Positions 47,740-60,143 of a DNA stretch of 64,000 nucleotides are shown piece by piece. This DNA is from Cristatella mucedo (lineage: Eukaryota > Bryozoa > Phylactolaemata > Cristatellidae): the NCBI GenBank assembly GCA_009760855.2, contig WPIO01000109.1:276001-340000 (forward strand), in the 5' to 3' direction. Each line of letters starts with the position of its first letter. Positions within the stretch are counted from its first letter, which is position 1. Below the pieces are notes generated by a model that did no database searches, had not been told where the DNA came from, and worked only from the letters and a program-made list of their open reading frames with translations. Both the position numbers and the translations under genes were made by a program.

Positions 47740-47932
47740 AGCGCTCCTAACGCTTAATCAACGTTCGCTTCGCTTACGGTTGCGAACATAGCTCATCTTA
47801 CGCAACAGGGACAAACTGTGTCGCGAGGAAAAGTCGGCGAACTACAAAGCCTAGCTGTAGCGGCGCAGGACTAATGGAATGCACGTGCTGTTGCCCTCGC
47901 CGCTAAAAGTAAAAAGAACTCTGAAGCTGATT

Positions 47933-48080
47933 TAACATCCTTTTTTTGTATAGCGACAGAAGAGCCTTGACGGCTATCGCTCCCGCTTGCAGTGGCGATA
48001 CAGGATCGCCCACCGCAGGATTCGAACCCACGACCTCGTGGACCAAGGTCGTGAAAAGCAGCCGCCTTGTCTGGTGACGC
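47933..48080 (-). mobile_element. tRNA-derived SINE, family 2 (best copy)
   Basis: Minus strand: TCACCAGACAAGGCGGCTG (box A region), GTGGGTTCGAATCC (a perfect box B), body GTGGGCGATCCTGTATCGCC, and tail CTCTTCTGTCGCTATACAAA followed by A's. Confidence 0.8.
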
Positions 48081-48084
48081 CCGA

Positions 48085-48430
48085 AGTCCAAAGTAGCCGC
48101 GAAGCAAAAGCTTCCGTCGTCAACGGTCTTTAAGTGCAAGAATGAAATTATCGTCCCCAGAGGACCAGACGGTAGGATCTGGCTGAAATCGGTGAAGTAG
48201 TTCAGCTAAGCTCGGAGAAACTAAGACATGACGAGCCTTGTGGGTGGGTCAAACTAAGCACTTGGCCTTGCATTCATCCGTAGATTGACCAGGAGCCATC
48301 GTGGCTCCTTGAGCAATGGAGACTCGCGCGACCGATTTTCTAGGATTCAAAGACGAGCCTAGCGGCCGTATTCGTTAGTTTTAGCTGTAGTGGCTCACGT
48401 TTTTCGAGCCAAACAGCTGCCAATATTTAT
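48085..48430 (-). mobile_element. LINE family A fragment
   Basis: Minus strand: the LGWLPVEQ, VLTLTHKARHGL and RLKTVGDRSF regions are recognisable with many changes. Confidence 0.65.
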
Positions 48431-48439
48431 CACAGCATT

Positions 48440-48708
48440 TAGTGAGTATCGTGATTCGTCTGCGATTCGTTCTTTACGTGCTCATGCGTGTTGACACTGT
48501 GCATGCTGCCACTAACCACACTTGCATGCTAAACCTGTGCATGTCACCCCTAACCGCGTTGTTCTTTTTTTTTGAGCATGCTACTTCCTAATAACCATTC
48601 AATCAAGCTTCATTTGCAGCAAATGTAAAGCGCCTAGAAAGAAATTGAGTTATTTAATGGCGCTTTATCAAGTGTGCTATTATTGTTATTATTATTATTA
48701 ATATTGAA
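48440..48708 (+). mobile_element. LINE family B 3' end
   Basis: 3' UTR (GTTGACACTGTGCATGCTGCC, slightly changed), the hairpin from GCAAATGTAAAGCGCCTAG, and an interrupted ATT tail. Confidence 0.75.
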
Positions 48709-51356
48709 TAATACAACAAAAGTTCAAGACTACCAGGAATCTCATCTTAAATCTATAGCCTTCACCTGCGGAATGCAATTGATCCCCCATTGATTGGCCA
48801 GCGATCGAACGAAGTGACTGACTGATCGTTGAGGCAGTCTTCTGAAAAACCTTTGCAAATGCCCATCTGAGGTCGGCAAAGAGGGTCAACAAAATAACGA
48901 GCACGACGGTGGTGCCAAGGCGCCTCCGCCGTGGGAGAGCGGAGTCACTTTCTTCGGCCGCACGTTTAAGGGTTTTCCCCTAAGGCGAGGAGCTGCGGTT
49001 TCTTCTATCGTCTTTCAGTTTAAGGGAGAGAGACGTTTTACGTCGAGGGTCGACCGTCTGCAAGGCGGCCGCACAGGCAGCGCGTCCGTCAGTCGCCGCC
49101 GCAGCTGATTGGCTGACGGCTTGAATGGCGAGTGCCGGCAGCTCAACGGCTGTAGAATTATGGAAGAGCTAGACAGGTGGAAACTGAGGAAAGTGATAGC
49201 TGAGATAGCTACAGCCGACTCGGTGAACGTCGTTCGCCGCGGGCGCCGCTCACCGATGCATTTCCCCTTATTCAGCGTTGCTTGCGACGTAGCGACTCGC
49301 CTCGCTCGCTTCGTCGCCTCGTCGCTGGCGCATCGCATGGAAACGTCTGCGCCGCTGCTCTGAACAGGTTCATTGGGATGTGACAGTCGATATTTGTGGT
49401 TTATGTCCACGTCGAAGCACGCCGACTTTTGACCTGACCGTATAGAACTCGGAGAGCTCGTAATCGAACCGCTTGAGAGCTTGAGCCGCGATCTACAGTA
49501 AAATACGAAACGCCGACCGAGCCAACCGGTTCGTAGCGGGTTCTCTCGGTCACGTGACTCGCCAGTCCTCTTCGAAGTTGGATCGAGCGAAACGCGATCG
49601 GCTCCGGGTCCTTGTCTTCCGGGCTTCGAAAGTTTGCCAATCTTAGCCAGTGGCTCGCGGTTGCTCCGCTCGACGCGGGCCAGTCGGGAAGGGTGAGCGA
49701 TTGCGCGCCGCCAGCGAATAAATGGCTTCCATTGCCTTTTCCTCAGCGCGACCGCCCGAGAAGAAAGCCGATTCGCGAAAAACGCGGAAATTCGCGAAAA
49801 ACGCTTTTGCGCTCTTGGTGCTGATCCTATTTCGCAACATCGCTCGTACGCCTGAGATTTCTTCCGCTCGAATGCAAGCGTGGCAACGACGACTGAACTG
49901 AAGCGCGGCGCGGTGCGACGGGGCTGTATTCGACGCGGCGAAACGCTGGCAATCAGCAAGACTGCTGCGACCGTCCCTAGAGGCTGTCGGCACCACCTGA
50001 ATTACATGCGTTAATAAACGGCTACATCGCCGGCTGCGGCTTAAGGCGCCGAGAGCGACGACACTTAACGTTCGGTGCCTTGCACGGCGACCAATTTTTC
50101 CGCTCGCGTTTTTGCGCCACGACGCGTGCTTAGCCTGCGCCGCCGTCGGAGCGCTGCGGCAGCACTTTTGCGATGTTCTTCGCAGCGTGCGGAGGAAGGG
50201 GTCCAGAAATCACGAATGAAGTTTCTTCGCAGCCTCACGGTCCGGATTTCGCAATTGGACTGTCACGGCGGCCTACCGCCGCTGAGCGACAGTGTCGCCG
50301 CACCGCTTGTGGCTCGCCGCGGCTTCCGGCGACGGGACGGAGGCCGACGGAAGTGCAGGCGATCCGGACAGAGCAAAAGGTGAGCGCAGGTCCGCCTCGC
50401 TGACCTTCCTGAGTTTGGCTGCCTCCGGAAAAAGGTCAAGGTCTGGCGCCCTCGTCGGACTGTTAATTGAGTGGGGCGACGCAACTTACCTGTGAATCTA
50501 GAACCCTGAGCTCTGCTACTGCGCTGCTCTACTTACTGCAGCCCCGCGCGTGCGCATGCTAGCGCGCCCGCGCTAGGCTCGAGTGATGCGATAGCCCAGA
50601 CTGCCGCTTTAGCTCGGCGCATGCGCGCCATTTTACTCTCGCTACATTTTCTTATTGTAATGAACGAGGAAATTGTATTCAACAAGTTCTTCTTCTGTTA
50701 ATGCAAATTTGTTGATATTCTGGATAAACACGCACGGTCGATGGCAGTCACTCGAATTAAGCTGACGGAATGAGAAAGCCAGCCAGTTAAACAGACCAAT
50801 CTCTGACGATGGGCCACGCGAGCCACTGCTCTCTAGGAGTGCCATCAGACGGCGAAATGCCAACGCCGCCGGCTAGCGGTTGCTTTCGCTAAGAGTTTCC
50901 GAATTGCTGCTATTGCATGGACGCATTTTTAGGGGCGACCGGCGCTTCCGACGCAGATCGACGAGGGAAACGATAGACGAGAGGGAGCGCCGGAAGCCGG
51001 AAGAGGAGAATAACGCCTTCTTCCTTCCTCGGGATTGGAGGCGGATAGTGCGATGAGTAGCACAACGTTGACTGACTACTATCCTTGGGCTGCTACCGTT
51101 TGCTTTTTTGAATTGTAAGCCAATACCAGATCATCTAGGTGATTCGCCGCGTACGTTGCAGCGCCGAGGACCGATGAATTGCAGTCCTATCGCTTGTGAC
51201 GACGGTGGACCCGAATGAACAGCTCAGCTGGTCGCACAGAGAGGGGGCACATACGCGCGCACTGGGTGGTCTAGTTAAGAAGTGCGTAGACGCCCTCTTG
51301 CTGTCGCTTGCTTTCGCAGGCGCTCGCCAAACTTTTTGACGCGGGCCATCGACCCG
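48709..51356. other. GC-rich region without a recognised gene
   Basis: A 314-codon frame on the minus strand (49015-49959) is the longest here but is basic, Ser/Arg-rich, without domains, and overlaps frames on the other strand. Confidence 0.3.
50617..50634 (+). promoter_or_regulatory. NRF1-like and YY1-like motifs side by side
   Basis: GCGCATGCGC (NRF1 consensus) followed directly by GCCATTTT (reverse YY1). This pair is typical of CpG-island promoters. The transcript is unknown. Confidence 0.35.
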
Positions 51357-51525
<169 letters not shown>

Positions 51526-51537
51526 CATTCAAGAAGA

Positions 51538-51632
51538 ATACCGAATAATAAATAAGAATGAATAAATAAGAAATAAATAATACAATAAATAATAATATAA
51601 TAAATAATAATATTAAATAAATAAGAATACCG
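51538..51632. repeat. AATAA-rich low-complexity tract
   Basis: AATAAATA-type repeats directly after the (GA)n run. Confidence 0.85.
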
Positions 51633-53045
51633 CCGCCGCAGCGTCCATTCGTCCCCTTTGCGAGCTAGAAACGTGCGACGCTACGCAGCGCTCGCTGCGC
51701 ACTCGGCCGGCGCAACCGCACTGCGCGAATGAGCCGTGTGCCAGCGCGTCCCGTTTTCGGCGGCCGCCGCACTCGCGGCGCCGCTGAGCTCCTTGCCCGC
51801 CCCTTCGCGCTCGAGCCCGCGAAAACCGCGAGGCCGTCAAGGACGCCGGTGACGCTAGCGAGAATTGGAGCTGCAGCTCGCGGCTCGCCTCTCTAAGCAG
51901 CCCACGGTCGCGGTCCGAGGAACTACCGCAGAGCGGCGGCTGCTGCGCCTTCGCCGCGCCACCAGTGGTTCATGACCCGAATCGCTGCAAGCTCGACGAG
52001 CTGCAGCTCGCGGAGGCTGCGCACGCGGCCGGCGCTTCCAGATAAAAGGCTTCGCACCCTCCTCTCAAGCTCGTGGCGCGCGACGCAGAGCGTGAAACGA
52101 CCGGGCCGCCTGACGACTGTTTCGCGACCGTCGCGTGCCTGCCGCCGCGCTGCAACTGCCGGAGCAGCGTCCGCCGACGACGTGACGAGATGACGAAGCG
52201 TGCGCGTGCGTGCAGTGCGCGTCATTTCCTTGGTGCAAAAGCAGCGGCGGCGGCGGCGGCGGCGGCGGCGGGCCTGCCGCTGACATTCGTCTTCGGCGCC
52301 ACCGGGTCTAAGCTCAGCTGCCACTGGTGGCACTCACAGACGCCGCAGGATGCGGTTTCGAATCTTGCAACGAACGATTCTTTTATTGCCCGTCGCAAGA
52401 GCGACAGACGCTAAGGTTATTTTGTCTTCAATGAGACTTTGGAATCAGCTGATCTTTGAAAAGTTAGTTTTTAGTGCAAAGAAACGCCACCCGGAACTGC
52501 AGCAGCTCCGACCTCCGACCTCCAACTTCTGCAGTCGGCTGCGCCAGCGAAGGACCAAACGCGAAGGACCGGAAGCAAGCTCGTTACCGCTAGCCGAGCT
52601 TGCGATCATTGAGGCTTGCCTAAATGCTCACCTACTTACTTTTAAAGTAACGCTACTAAAGACGAGCTTAGTCAAAAATAGCCCTTTTTGTGACAGAAGC
52701 TATGCCTTACCTGTTTTCACCCAACTGACGGCAGGCAGTTAACGTATTCCGGCAGCAGGACTCATACCGGAAATGTCTAGGTCGTGAACTGCAAAGATCT
52801 TATTCCATGGTAAAGGCCGAGGGCCAGCGCGACCTGAATTTTGCTATATAAAAAGTGCTAAGCTGCCGAATAGTCACGACGTATCCACCTTTTATCGTGC
52901 AAAGCTTCGTCTGCAGCTAAGAATTTTCAGGATGGAACGATAAAGAGGCGTACATTTGCATTAACCACACCAAGTTGTCATGTCCTCCATACATATCCAA
53001 GAAAGCAGTATCCATCATGAACAAGGTGAAACTGTGAAAGCTTAC
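51633..53045. other. GC-rich then mixed spacer
   Basis: It contains a (CGG)n run near 52242-52270. The 45 bp just after it recur near 56030. No gene recognised. Confidence 0.35.
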
Positions 53046-53930
53046 ACGGCTTCTGATTTCGGCTGAACTATTACACCACGAGCATGGCCTTTGATTTTAC
53101 TTTCTCTTGCTTTTCATATCGTTATATTAACCTGATGAGAATTTTTATTTTTCAGCTGATTTGCATGCAGCAGTCAGAAAATGTTGGTGGCGCGATCAGA
53201 GTGGCTAGTTAAGTATACGAATCGACGGGTTCTTTCTTTAAGGTGAGCGAACGCCGTTCCAATTCAGAGAAGTAGAAAAAATAGCTCCGCTCCGGTGTTT
53301 TCATGAAAAACTAAATTCAGGTCAAACACTACACGATTAGTATCGTACTTATGACCACACTTTTCGTTTGCGATTGATGCTTCGCTGGCTAGCCTCTTTT
53401 CAGGCCAAAGCATGATGGCGAATGTTCGAATTGATACCAGTTTCAACTTCATCAACCTATTGGCGGGAACTTGAATGGAAGGAATTGGAATTCCTGCATC
53501 TTAGGTCACCGTTCATCCTTTCGATAGTGAGTTCCGTGCAAACATTTCATAGCTTTCAGACACGCCATCGTCGATGCTTGCGACAACGCACGAGCATTTA
53601 TGAATAGTTTCATAATTCCCTATTGCTCCTTGACGAAATCCCTTTTTAAGGTAGAGTCGCTGCTGCGTTTGTCTTCCACATGGTGCGAGCTTACGTAAAA
53701 TCAACACACGTGGAGAATCTGAGTCAGATTGTGATCGAATGTGCCTGCTTGGGACGGGGAATCTGTGATCTGGATAAGATTGCTTTATGCCCGGAATTGC
53801 CGGCAATTGGCTGTTTAGGTTTTCTTTCTATCCCGCCCTGTTCGCTCTCGTTTTCCCGTCATTTCCGGTGTGCTTCATCTAATAACTATCCGAACGGCTA
53901 CCATCTGCGGTCAGAGGCGTAAAGAAGGCA
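53046..53930 (+). repeat. Direct duplication of unknown sequence, copy 1
   Basis: It matches 56218-57108 in the same direction. From 53363 to 53928 the copies are about 95% identical; the preceding 300 bp are far more diverged. Small frames in both copies (LEWKELEFLH, SFQTRHRRCL) are similar only because the DNA is. No transposon structure was recognised. Confidence 0.85.
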
Positions 53931-56017
53931 TAACGTTTAAGGATAATATATCAAGAGAGTTCTTCACTTGTTAATGTACTCAAGGCGGAGACTTGAAGAC
54001 AACATACCACGACGGCTGACTAGTGCCCCCAAGCGGCATCTGTCATCCTTACGCATTCTTAGCGCCCCCTAGCGGCCTCCGGAAGAGCTCGTCGGCGGGC
54101 CTGTACGCATCAGTTCTAAAACAAACAGATTAGTTTACCATATGCTTCGGTTAGAATTGCATTTCTACATTTTACATCCACTCCAGCTATTTTTTTCGGG
54201 CGGCTGTATTTTTTGAAGCTGCTCCCCACCTTTCAGCTTCCATTACAGCTAGCTGAATATTTGCGTTCTCCTCCCCGAAGGCAAATTCGCTCTTCCCGCC
54301 AGGCTCGTCAGTGAGTGACTTCTCAGGCTTCTCGGGCATAGGACTACTCATTCGCTAAATCCCTTTAAGATAACATCAAAACCAAAACGGAAGCCAGGTT
54401 TACTGCGACTGCCTTCCGTCAGACATTTGCAGAAACAAGTCTTGGATGACGGTCGCCTAGTTATCACTCTGTCGCTTAGATATTCGCCAACTGCCCCTTT
54501 GTACTTCAACTGGTGCAGTCCAGTGAAGAAGCTCTGCTGTCGGCGCCATCGGATGAGGTCGGGTCCGAATCCTCCGACGATTGGACAACATTTGATTACG
54601 TTACGTCGTCTGCTGCTTTGCATACACTTGATGCGACGCGGAGGCCTCGTTCGCACTGGCCTCGCTGTCATTGGACGACGCCGGCTCGGTGCAGCGAATA
54701 GCTGGGGCGTCTCGAACGGTGGCTATTGAGCACTATCACCAGTCATGACCTATTTTGCCCTCGCACTGCCATCCATCCGGGTAGACCCCGTCCGCACTAC
54801 TTACTGGCAGTCTCAAGGAGAGAATTTGGAAAAGTAAAATGCGCGGCGGTGCCGAGACTGTCACCGCTTTGTCTGCTTTGCATGGCGGCCTCACTAGCTC
54901 GCTGTCAGGCTGCAAAGGTGACCCGATCTGCTTCCGGTTTTTAGTTGAAGTTATCTGTGCTTGCAATGGCCCTTCGGCGTGTTTTCGTTACAGCGGCTCC
55001 GCAGCAAACACCGCGCGAGCGTTGCTCGCAGACCGACGCTGGCCGGAATCTTCGCGCGCGCGAGCGTACTCGCGCTCTCCTTCCTTCGCATCGCCCCGCA
55101 CGAGGCATTCATAGTAAGAAGTGCGCAACCGGAAGGAACGGTCACCTCCACGTTCCCAGCCTGCAGCAGAGAGCAGCACGTGCGGGGCGAGGTGACCCCA
55201 GCGACCGACCGGCCGACCGGCGGCGACGGCGTGTGCTAAACGAGGGCGCACGGGCGCACGTGCACGCAAACGGCTTGCGCGGTAGCTGAACGCACAGAGA
55301 CCGCGCTCACGGATAGCGATTACCAACTTTCACCTTAGCAACTACTTCCCTAGTCGTTCTGACAAGCTTCGACAGAAACGCGTTACGTAACGGGGCAGTG
55401 GAACACTTCTTAAATACAGCGGGGCTCCGGATTAAGAGCGCCTCAGGAAACAAACGGTCCAGTTTGCGAACATCAGGGTTGGCGGTAAAGATTGCTCGGG
55501 TTACAAAGCCCGGTTGCGGGGTTACGAACCGAACCGACGGGCTTATAGGGGCTTCGCAAGTACGCGGATCTAACAATAAAGCTTCTGAATGGATCAACTG
55601 TCGCAGGTTTCCCGAGAGGAAATTGCCGTAAAGTGAAACCGTCCATACTCCTTTATTGAGCGCTAAATAGAGTCTCGAAGGAGCTGACTGCGTGCCATTG
55701 CACAGCTATGGTCAGGTTGGGGTCAGATTGGGTTCAGATTGAAGATCGCAAGGTAAAAGTTCAAGACAAGTGAAGAAAGCCTTCCTCGCGATCTTAAGCC
55801 ATGAGCAGATTCAACTTCAGAGACCGAATACCAATCGAGATTGTTTTGAGAGATAATTATTTTGCGAAGTGTCACCTCTGGCCCGTAATGCGAAAGTCGT
55901 CTAGGCTGGCTATTCGCGCTGACCGAGCGAACCGAAGACTTCCAATGAGGACGCGACACCGTTAAAGCCGACGCATCGAGTTCGCCGGATGCGTGGAGTG
56001 CACGCCACATCCACGAC
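53931..56017. other. Spacer between the duplicated segments
   Basis: At 54534-54700 an acceptor-like GGTGCAG is followed by an open frame reading SSEEALLSAPSDEVGSESSD, without recognised similarity. Otherwise nothing is seen. Confidence 0.3.
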
Positions 56018-56019
56018 GA

Positions 56020-56070
56020 GCCAGCGGCGGCAGCGGCGGGCCTGCCGACATTCGTCTTCAGCGCTACGGT
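56020..56070 (+). repeat. Short match to 52255-52310
   Basis: GGCGGGCCTGCCGACATTCG followed by TCTTCAGCGCTACGG corresponds to the sequence near 52265-52305. It extends the duplication to the left, with a deletion in between. Confidence 0.6.
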
Positions 56071-56124
56071 CTCCTGCTCTTTATTACCTGAGGGGAGAGA
56101 GCGGTCTCTATCATGACCAAGATA

Positions 56125-56175
56125 AGCAAATGTAAAGCGCCTAGGAAGAGATTGAGTTCTCTGAGCGCGCTTTAT
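56125..56175 (+). mobile_element. LINE family B tail without ATT repeat
   Basis: GCAAATGTAAAGCGCCTAGG and GAGTTCTCTGAGCGCGCTTT. The usual ATT tail is missing. Confidence 0.7.
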
Positions 56176-56217
56176 CTGTCGAGTTTATGATTATATAAGA
56201 TTGTGACCAGCTTGTGC

Positions 56218-57108
56218 AACTTTCTGATTTCGGCTGAACTACCACGCCAGCAGCGCGGCCTTTGATTTTAATTTGTCTTTCTTTGAATATTTATTTGTTT
56301 TGACCTGACGGAATTTTTACTTTCTGGCTGTCTGCCAAGATGCCAGAAAAAATACCTGCTATGCGATAAAAAAGGCTATTTAAGCAAAGCGAATCCGCGG
56401 GTTTTGTAAGGCGAGCGAAACGAAACCCGTTCAAACTGACGATATAAAATAGCTCAGCCGGATATCTTCACGGAAAATTAAATTCATGTCACAAACGTCA
56501 CGATAAGCACAAGACCGTATTTTAATCATATCTTTCGTTTGCGATTGATGCTTCGCTGGCTAGCCTCTTTGCAGGCCAAAGCATGATGGTGAATGTGCGA
56601 ATTGGTACCAGTTTCAACTTCATCAACCTATTTGCGGGGACTTGAATGGAAGGAATTGGAATTCCTGCATTTTAGGTCACCGTTCATCCTTTCGATAGTG
56701 AGTTCCGTGCAAACATTTCATAGCTTTCAGACACGCCATCGTCGATGCTTGCGACAACGCACGAGCATTTACGAATAGTTTCATAATTCCCTATTGCTCC
56801 TGCGCTCCTTGACGAAATCCCTTTTTAAGTTAGAGTCGCTGCTGCGTTTGTCTTCCACATGGTGCGAGCTTGCGTAAAATCAACACACGTGGAGAATCTG
56901 AGTCAGATTGTGATCAAATTTGCCTGCTTGGGAGGGGGAATCTGTGATCTGGATAAGATTGCTTTATGCCCGGAATTGCCGGAAATTGGCTGTTTAGGTT
57001 TTCTTTCTATTCCGCCCTGTTCGCTCTCGTTTTTCCGTCATTTCCGGTGTGCTTCATCTAATAACTATCCGAACGGCTACCATCTGCGGTCAGAGGTGTA
57101 AAGAAGGT
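56218..57108 (+). repeat. Direct duplication of unknown sequence, copy 2
   Basis: Second copy of 53046-53930, offset by about 3.17 kb. It has a short insertion (CTGCGCTCCT-like) near 56800 relative to copy 1. Confidence 0.85.
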
Positions 57109-58194
57109 GTAAAATATGAGGAAAATGTCAAAATGAAGGAAAATATTAACTGGTAAAAATGAATACTCTGATGGTCACCAGCCAGCACGGCGCTAAGGTG
57201 ACGAGGTGGAGATAAATTTAATTTTCCGAAGCGTCCCTCCTGTCACGCGTGCTGAAGTTATTTCTACTGGATAGCTATGAATTTCGGCTGTTGGGTAAAT
57301 ATTTATATATTCTTATATCACTATTCGCGTTTGAAAGAGCGATCAAAGTAGCGAAGGAAGAGACGTCGACTCAGAAGCTTCTAGAAGCTCGGGGGTGAAG
57401 CCTCCGATGTAGATCATAGGTCATAGGGCGCCCGGAGGCGTGGCTCTTCCTTAGCTACACGCAGACTGAACAGCAGCTGGATACGTACGATGGGCGTGCG
57501 ATGGGCTCAGATGAACCGAACCTGACCAGAAGCGTTTTCGCTTGCCGGCGCTTGGCTAGATCGACGCAACTTTTCCGCCACTAAATCACGCGAGCGGCCT
57601 GCGCCGTTTCCGTGGAGGGGGCGCGAGAGATCATTTCGCGAAAGGTCATTGATAACGCTGGAGGCCGCCGCCGGAGGTCCAGTGGAACCTAGTCAACGTC
57701 AGAGCGATCAGCCGACAGTGACTGCAGTTTTTGCAGAGCGAACGGAGAAGACGTGGTCTGCCTGATTCGGACGGCTGCGGCGACGGTGCCGTTCGCGACA
57801 GGCACTAGGAGGACGAGCAGTGCCTTGCTAGCCAGCGCGGCTAGTGCGCGCAGACGAGGAATGCGAAATGCGAAATGGCCGAATGCGAAATCGCTGAAAT
57901 CACACGCACGACCGACCGCACTAAGGTCATTCTGCCTGGCCGACGGCTTCAGGCGCCGCCGGAGCGTGACGCGGCACGCGGGTACAACTCGGGCTGGTGA
58001 GCGCGTGCGGGCGGGCGCGTCGTCGCTTCTCTCTGCCAAATGCACGATCGAAATATCATGAATGAAAGAAATGAAAAAATAAATGGATTGAAGAAATAAA
58101 ATTACTGACGTCTGAATCGGTACGTCTCGTTGCTGTAGGATCTCCGCCGGTTTTCCGCCGAGCGATGGCGGATTTTGTGCAAGACACTCAGCCG
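57109..58194. other. Mixed to GC-rich spacer
   Basis: Short repeats of ATGCGAAA occur at 57857-57890. No gene recognised. Confidence 0.35.
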
Positions 58195-58375
58195 GTTTTA
58201 ATTTTTTTTTAATTTTAAATTTTAAACATTTACATTCTAATTTTTTTAATTTAAAAAACTCTATTTTTTAATTTTAATTTTAAGTTTAAAAATTCAATTT
58301 TTAATTTTTTTTAATTGTAAAATTTATTTTTTTTAAATTAAAAAATTATATTTTAAGTTTCACCGCGATTTAAAA
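58195..58375. repeat. A/T-only low-complexity tract
   Basis: About 180 bp of almost only T and A runs (TTTTTTAATTTTAAATTTTA pattern). Confidence 0.9.
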
Positions 58376-58399
58376 AAAGAAAAGCATCCACGAGAGGCG

Positions 58400-58423
58400 A
58401 GAGCTCGCTCGCTCGCTCGCTCG
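58400..58423. repeat. (CGCT)n short repeat
   Basis: GCTCGCTCGCTCGCTCGCTC. Confidence 0.85.
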
Positions 58424-59389
58424 GACGCTCCGCGCCCGATATTATGCACCTCCGGCTGCCATGCGAAGGCGCGTGCACGCCTCATTGCCCCGGGGCTCCA
58501 ATAAACTAGCGTCAGAAGCCTGAGGGCAGGAACAATTATTTTTGCTTCGCGGCACAGATACTTGGCGCCGGTGCAAATAGGCAAAGTAAAGAAAAACACT
58601 ACGCGTTTCAATAAAAGCGTAACGCTTTTGCTGCAATTCTGTATTTAACCTGCTTCTTATCAACGTTTCACTTTCTCTGCATTCTCAATTCCTGATCAAA
58701 ATGTCCTGCATGAGCTTCCGTTAGCGCGTGTGCTAGCAAGCGCTATACTTGCATTGGCGCTTGTGGTCGCCATCAAGCGTGATCTGAGAGATCACGTGAT
58801 CTGAGAGATAGCGTGTGTAGCTGTTTTCCTTGCTTAGACTTTTCATCGTTTCCCCTTCCCCAATGGCTTCGGCTACTGGCCGGTCAGTCCCTTGTGGAGA
58901 CAGAATATACAAAATATTAGTGACTCTAGGTTCTCCTTTTCAAGCAACCCGTACATTTCAAAGTGCCGATGAGTCCGCGCGGGGCTGAGAGGGGTTTAAC
59001 CCGTCGATCGGACAAGCAGCAGTGAATTCTCCACCGTCTTCTCGACTTGGACAGCTTTTCGAGTGCGCTATTCGTGCGCTATGTGCATTAAAGAATCTTT
59101 TTTAAGCAATAAAGTGATATTGTGCCGCCCTCTCGGTCCTTTATCAAAGTCAGGAGCGTGATTTTAGACGAGACTAGCAACAGTGGCCTCAAAATGGCCG
59201 ATCGATGCTTTCCGGGCCTCCGATTTAGTCTAGATCTCTACTGAGCTAGAAAACGCATATTTGGACAAAACTGCCGAGCTGCCTCCAAGTGCCGAGCTAG
59301 GGTACCATATTTGAGACTTCCAGCATGTAAGCAAAATGACGGAGTGGGATGCACCGACGGCAGCAACAACGTGCACCGACGGCGCTACG
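58424..59389. other. Spacer
   Basis: It contains the repeated GTGATCTGAGAGAT near 58780-58810. No gene recognised. Confidence 0.35.
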
Positions 59390-60042
59390 ACAGCTGTCTC
59401 TCACAGTGGCTTGTAAACAATTTAACTAGCTCTGTAGTTCTGTCTCGGCTTGATTATTGTAATTCCCTTTTGGCTGGGCTACCAAAGAAAGCTATTATGC
59501 CACTACAGCGGACTATGAATATGGCTGCAAGGCTGGTCTTCAAGTCCCAGCGGTTTGAGCACGTGTCACGTTTTCTGGAAGAGCTAGGATGGTTGCCGTT
59601 TGAGCAACTGATACAGAGCAAAGTTCTTACACTGACCCACAAGGCCCGCCACGGCTTGGCTCCTTCATACCTAGCTGAACAGCTGCATCAGTTTCAGCCT
59701 GTTCGCGCCCTCAGGTCCTGTGTGGACAATAAATTAGCTGTCCCATTCCTACGCTTAAAGACCGTTGGCGACAGAAGCTTTAGCTCTACAGGTCCTAGAC
59801 TGTGGAACTCGCTTCCACAATTCTTACGCAACGACATCTACTCTCCAACTGCCGACTATGGCACATCTTTTTCAGAGGTGCTGAACTGCTACTTCTATGC
59901 TACTCACTACCTCAACTGCTCTCCTAACTCTGCTATGCTTCCCACTTTCTCTTTGTTACGTGAGACGAAGTCTGTTGGCTACCGAATGCGTACCGAAAGC
60001 CGCTTAGGCTGTGAGTGCGCTATACAAAACTCTCCTGCGTAA
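59390..60042 (+). pseudogene. Family A C-terminal region, open but lacking RT and endonuclease
   Basis: About 217 codons are open (SLLAGLPKKAIMPLQRTMNM through ECAIQNSPA). The frame extends upstream to 59311 through non-LINE sequence by chance. It carries the C-terminal 60 codons lost from the 1126 copy. No enzyme activity is possible. Confidence 0.85.
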
Positions 60043-60092
60043 CACCCACATGGTCTTTATGACTTTGTGGAGTTACTGACGGAGATACATAC
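59390..60092 (+). mobile_element. LINE family A, 5'-truncated copy
   Basis: It begins at the SQWLVNNLTSSVVLSRLDYC segment and runs to GGAGTTACTGACGGAGATAC with an ATACAT tail. Very close to the copies at 1126 and 8945. Confidence 0.88.
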
Positions 60093-60143
60093 ATAGTCAG
60101 TGCCCGCCAATAGTTTGAAAAGATGAATCGTGTCCAAGCTCGG

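Noticed and set aside
49015..49959. 314-codon minus-strand ORF
   Set aside because: No domain, Ser/Arg-rich composition, overlapping frames on the + strand, and a length that can occur by chance in this much GC-rich DNA. A protein search could overturn this.
53422..56778. A 61-codon ORF present in both duplicated segments as a conserved gene
   Set aside because: The segments are recent DNA duplicates, so similarity of the frames is no evidence for coding. The other frames are equally conserved.
58965..59000. Possible hammerhead ribozyme (CCGATGAGTCC...GGGGCTGAGA)
   Set aside because: The core needs CTGATGAG and GAAA. Both are altered here, and the helices do not close well.
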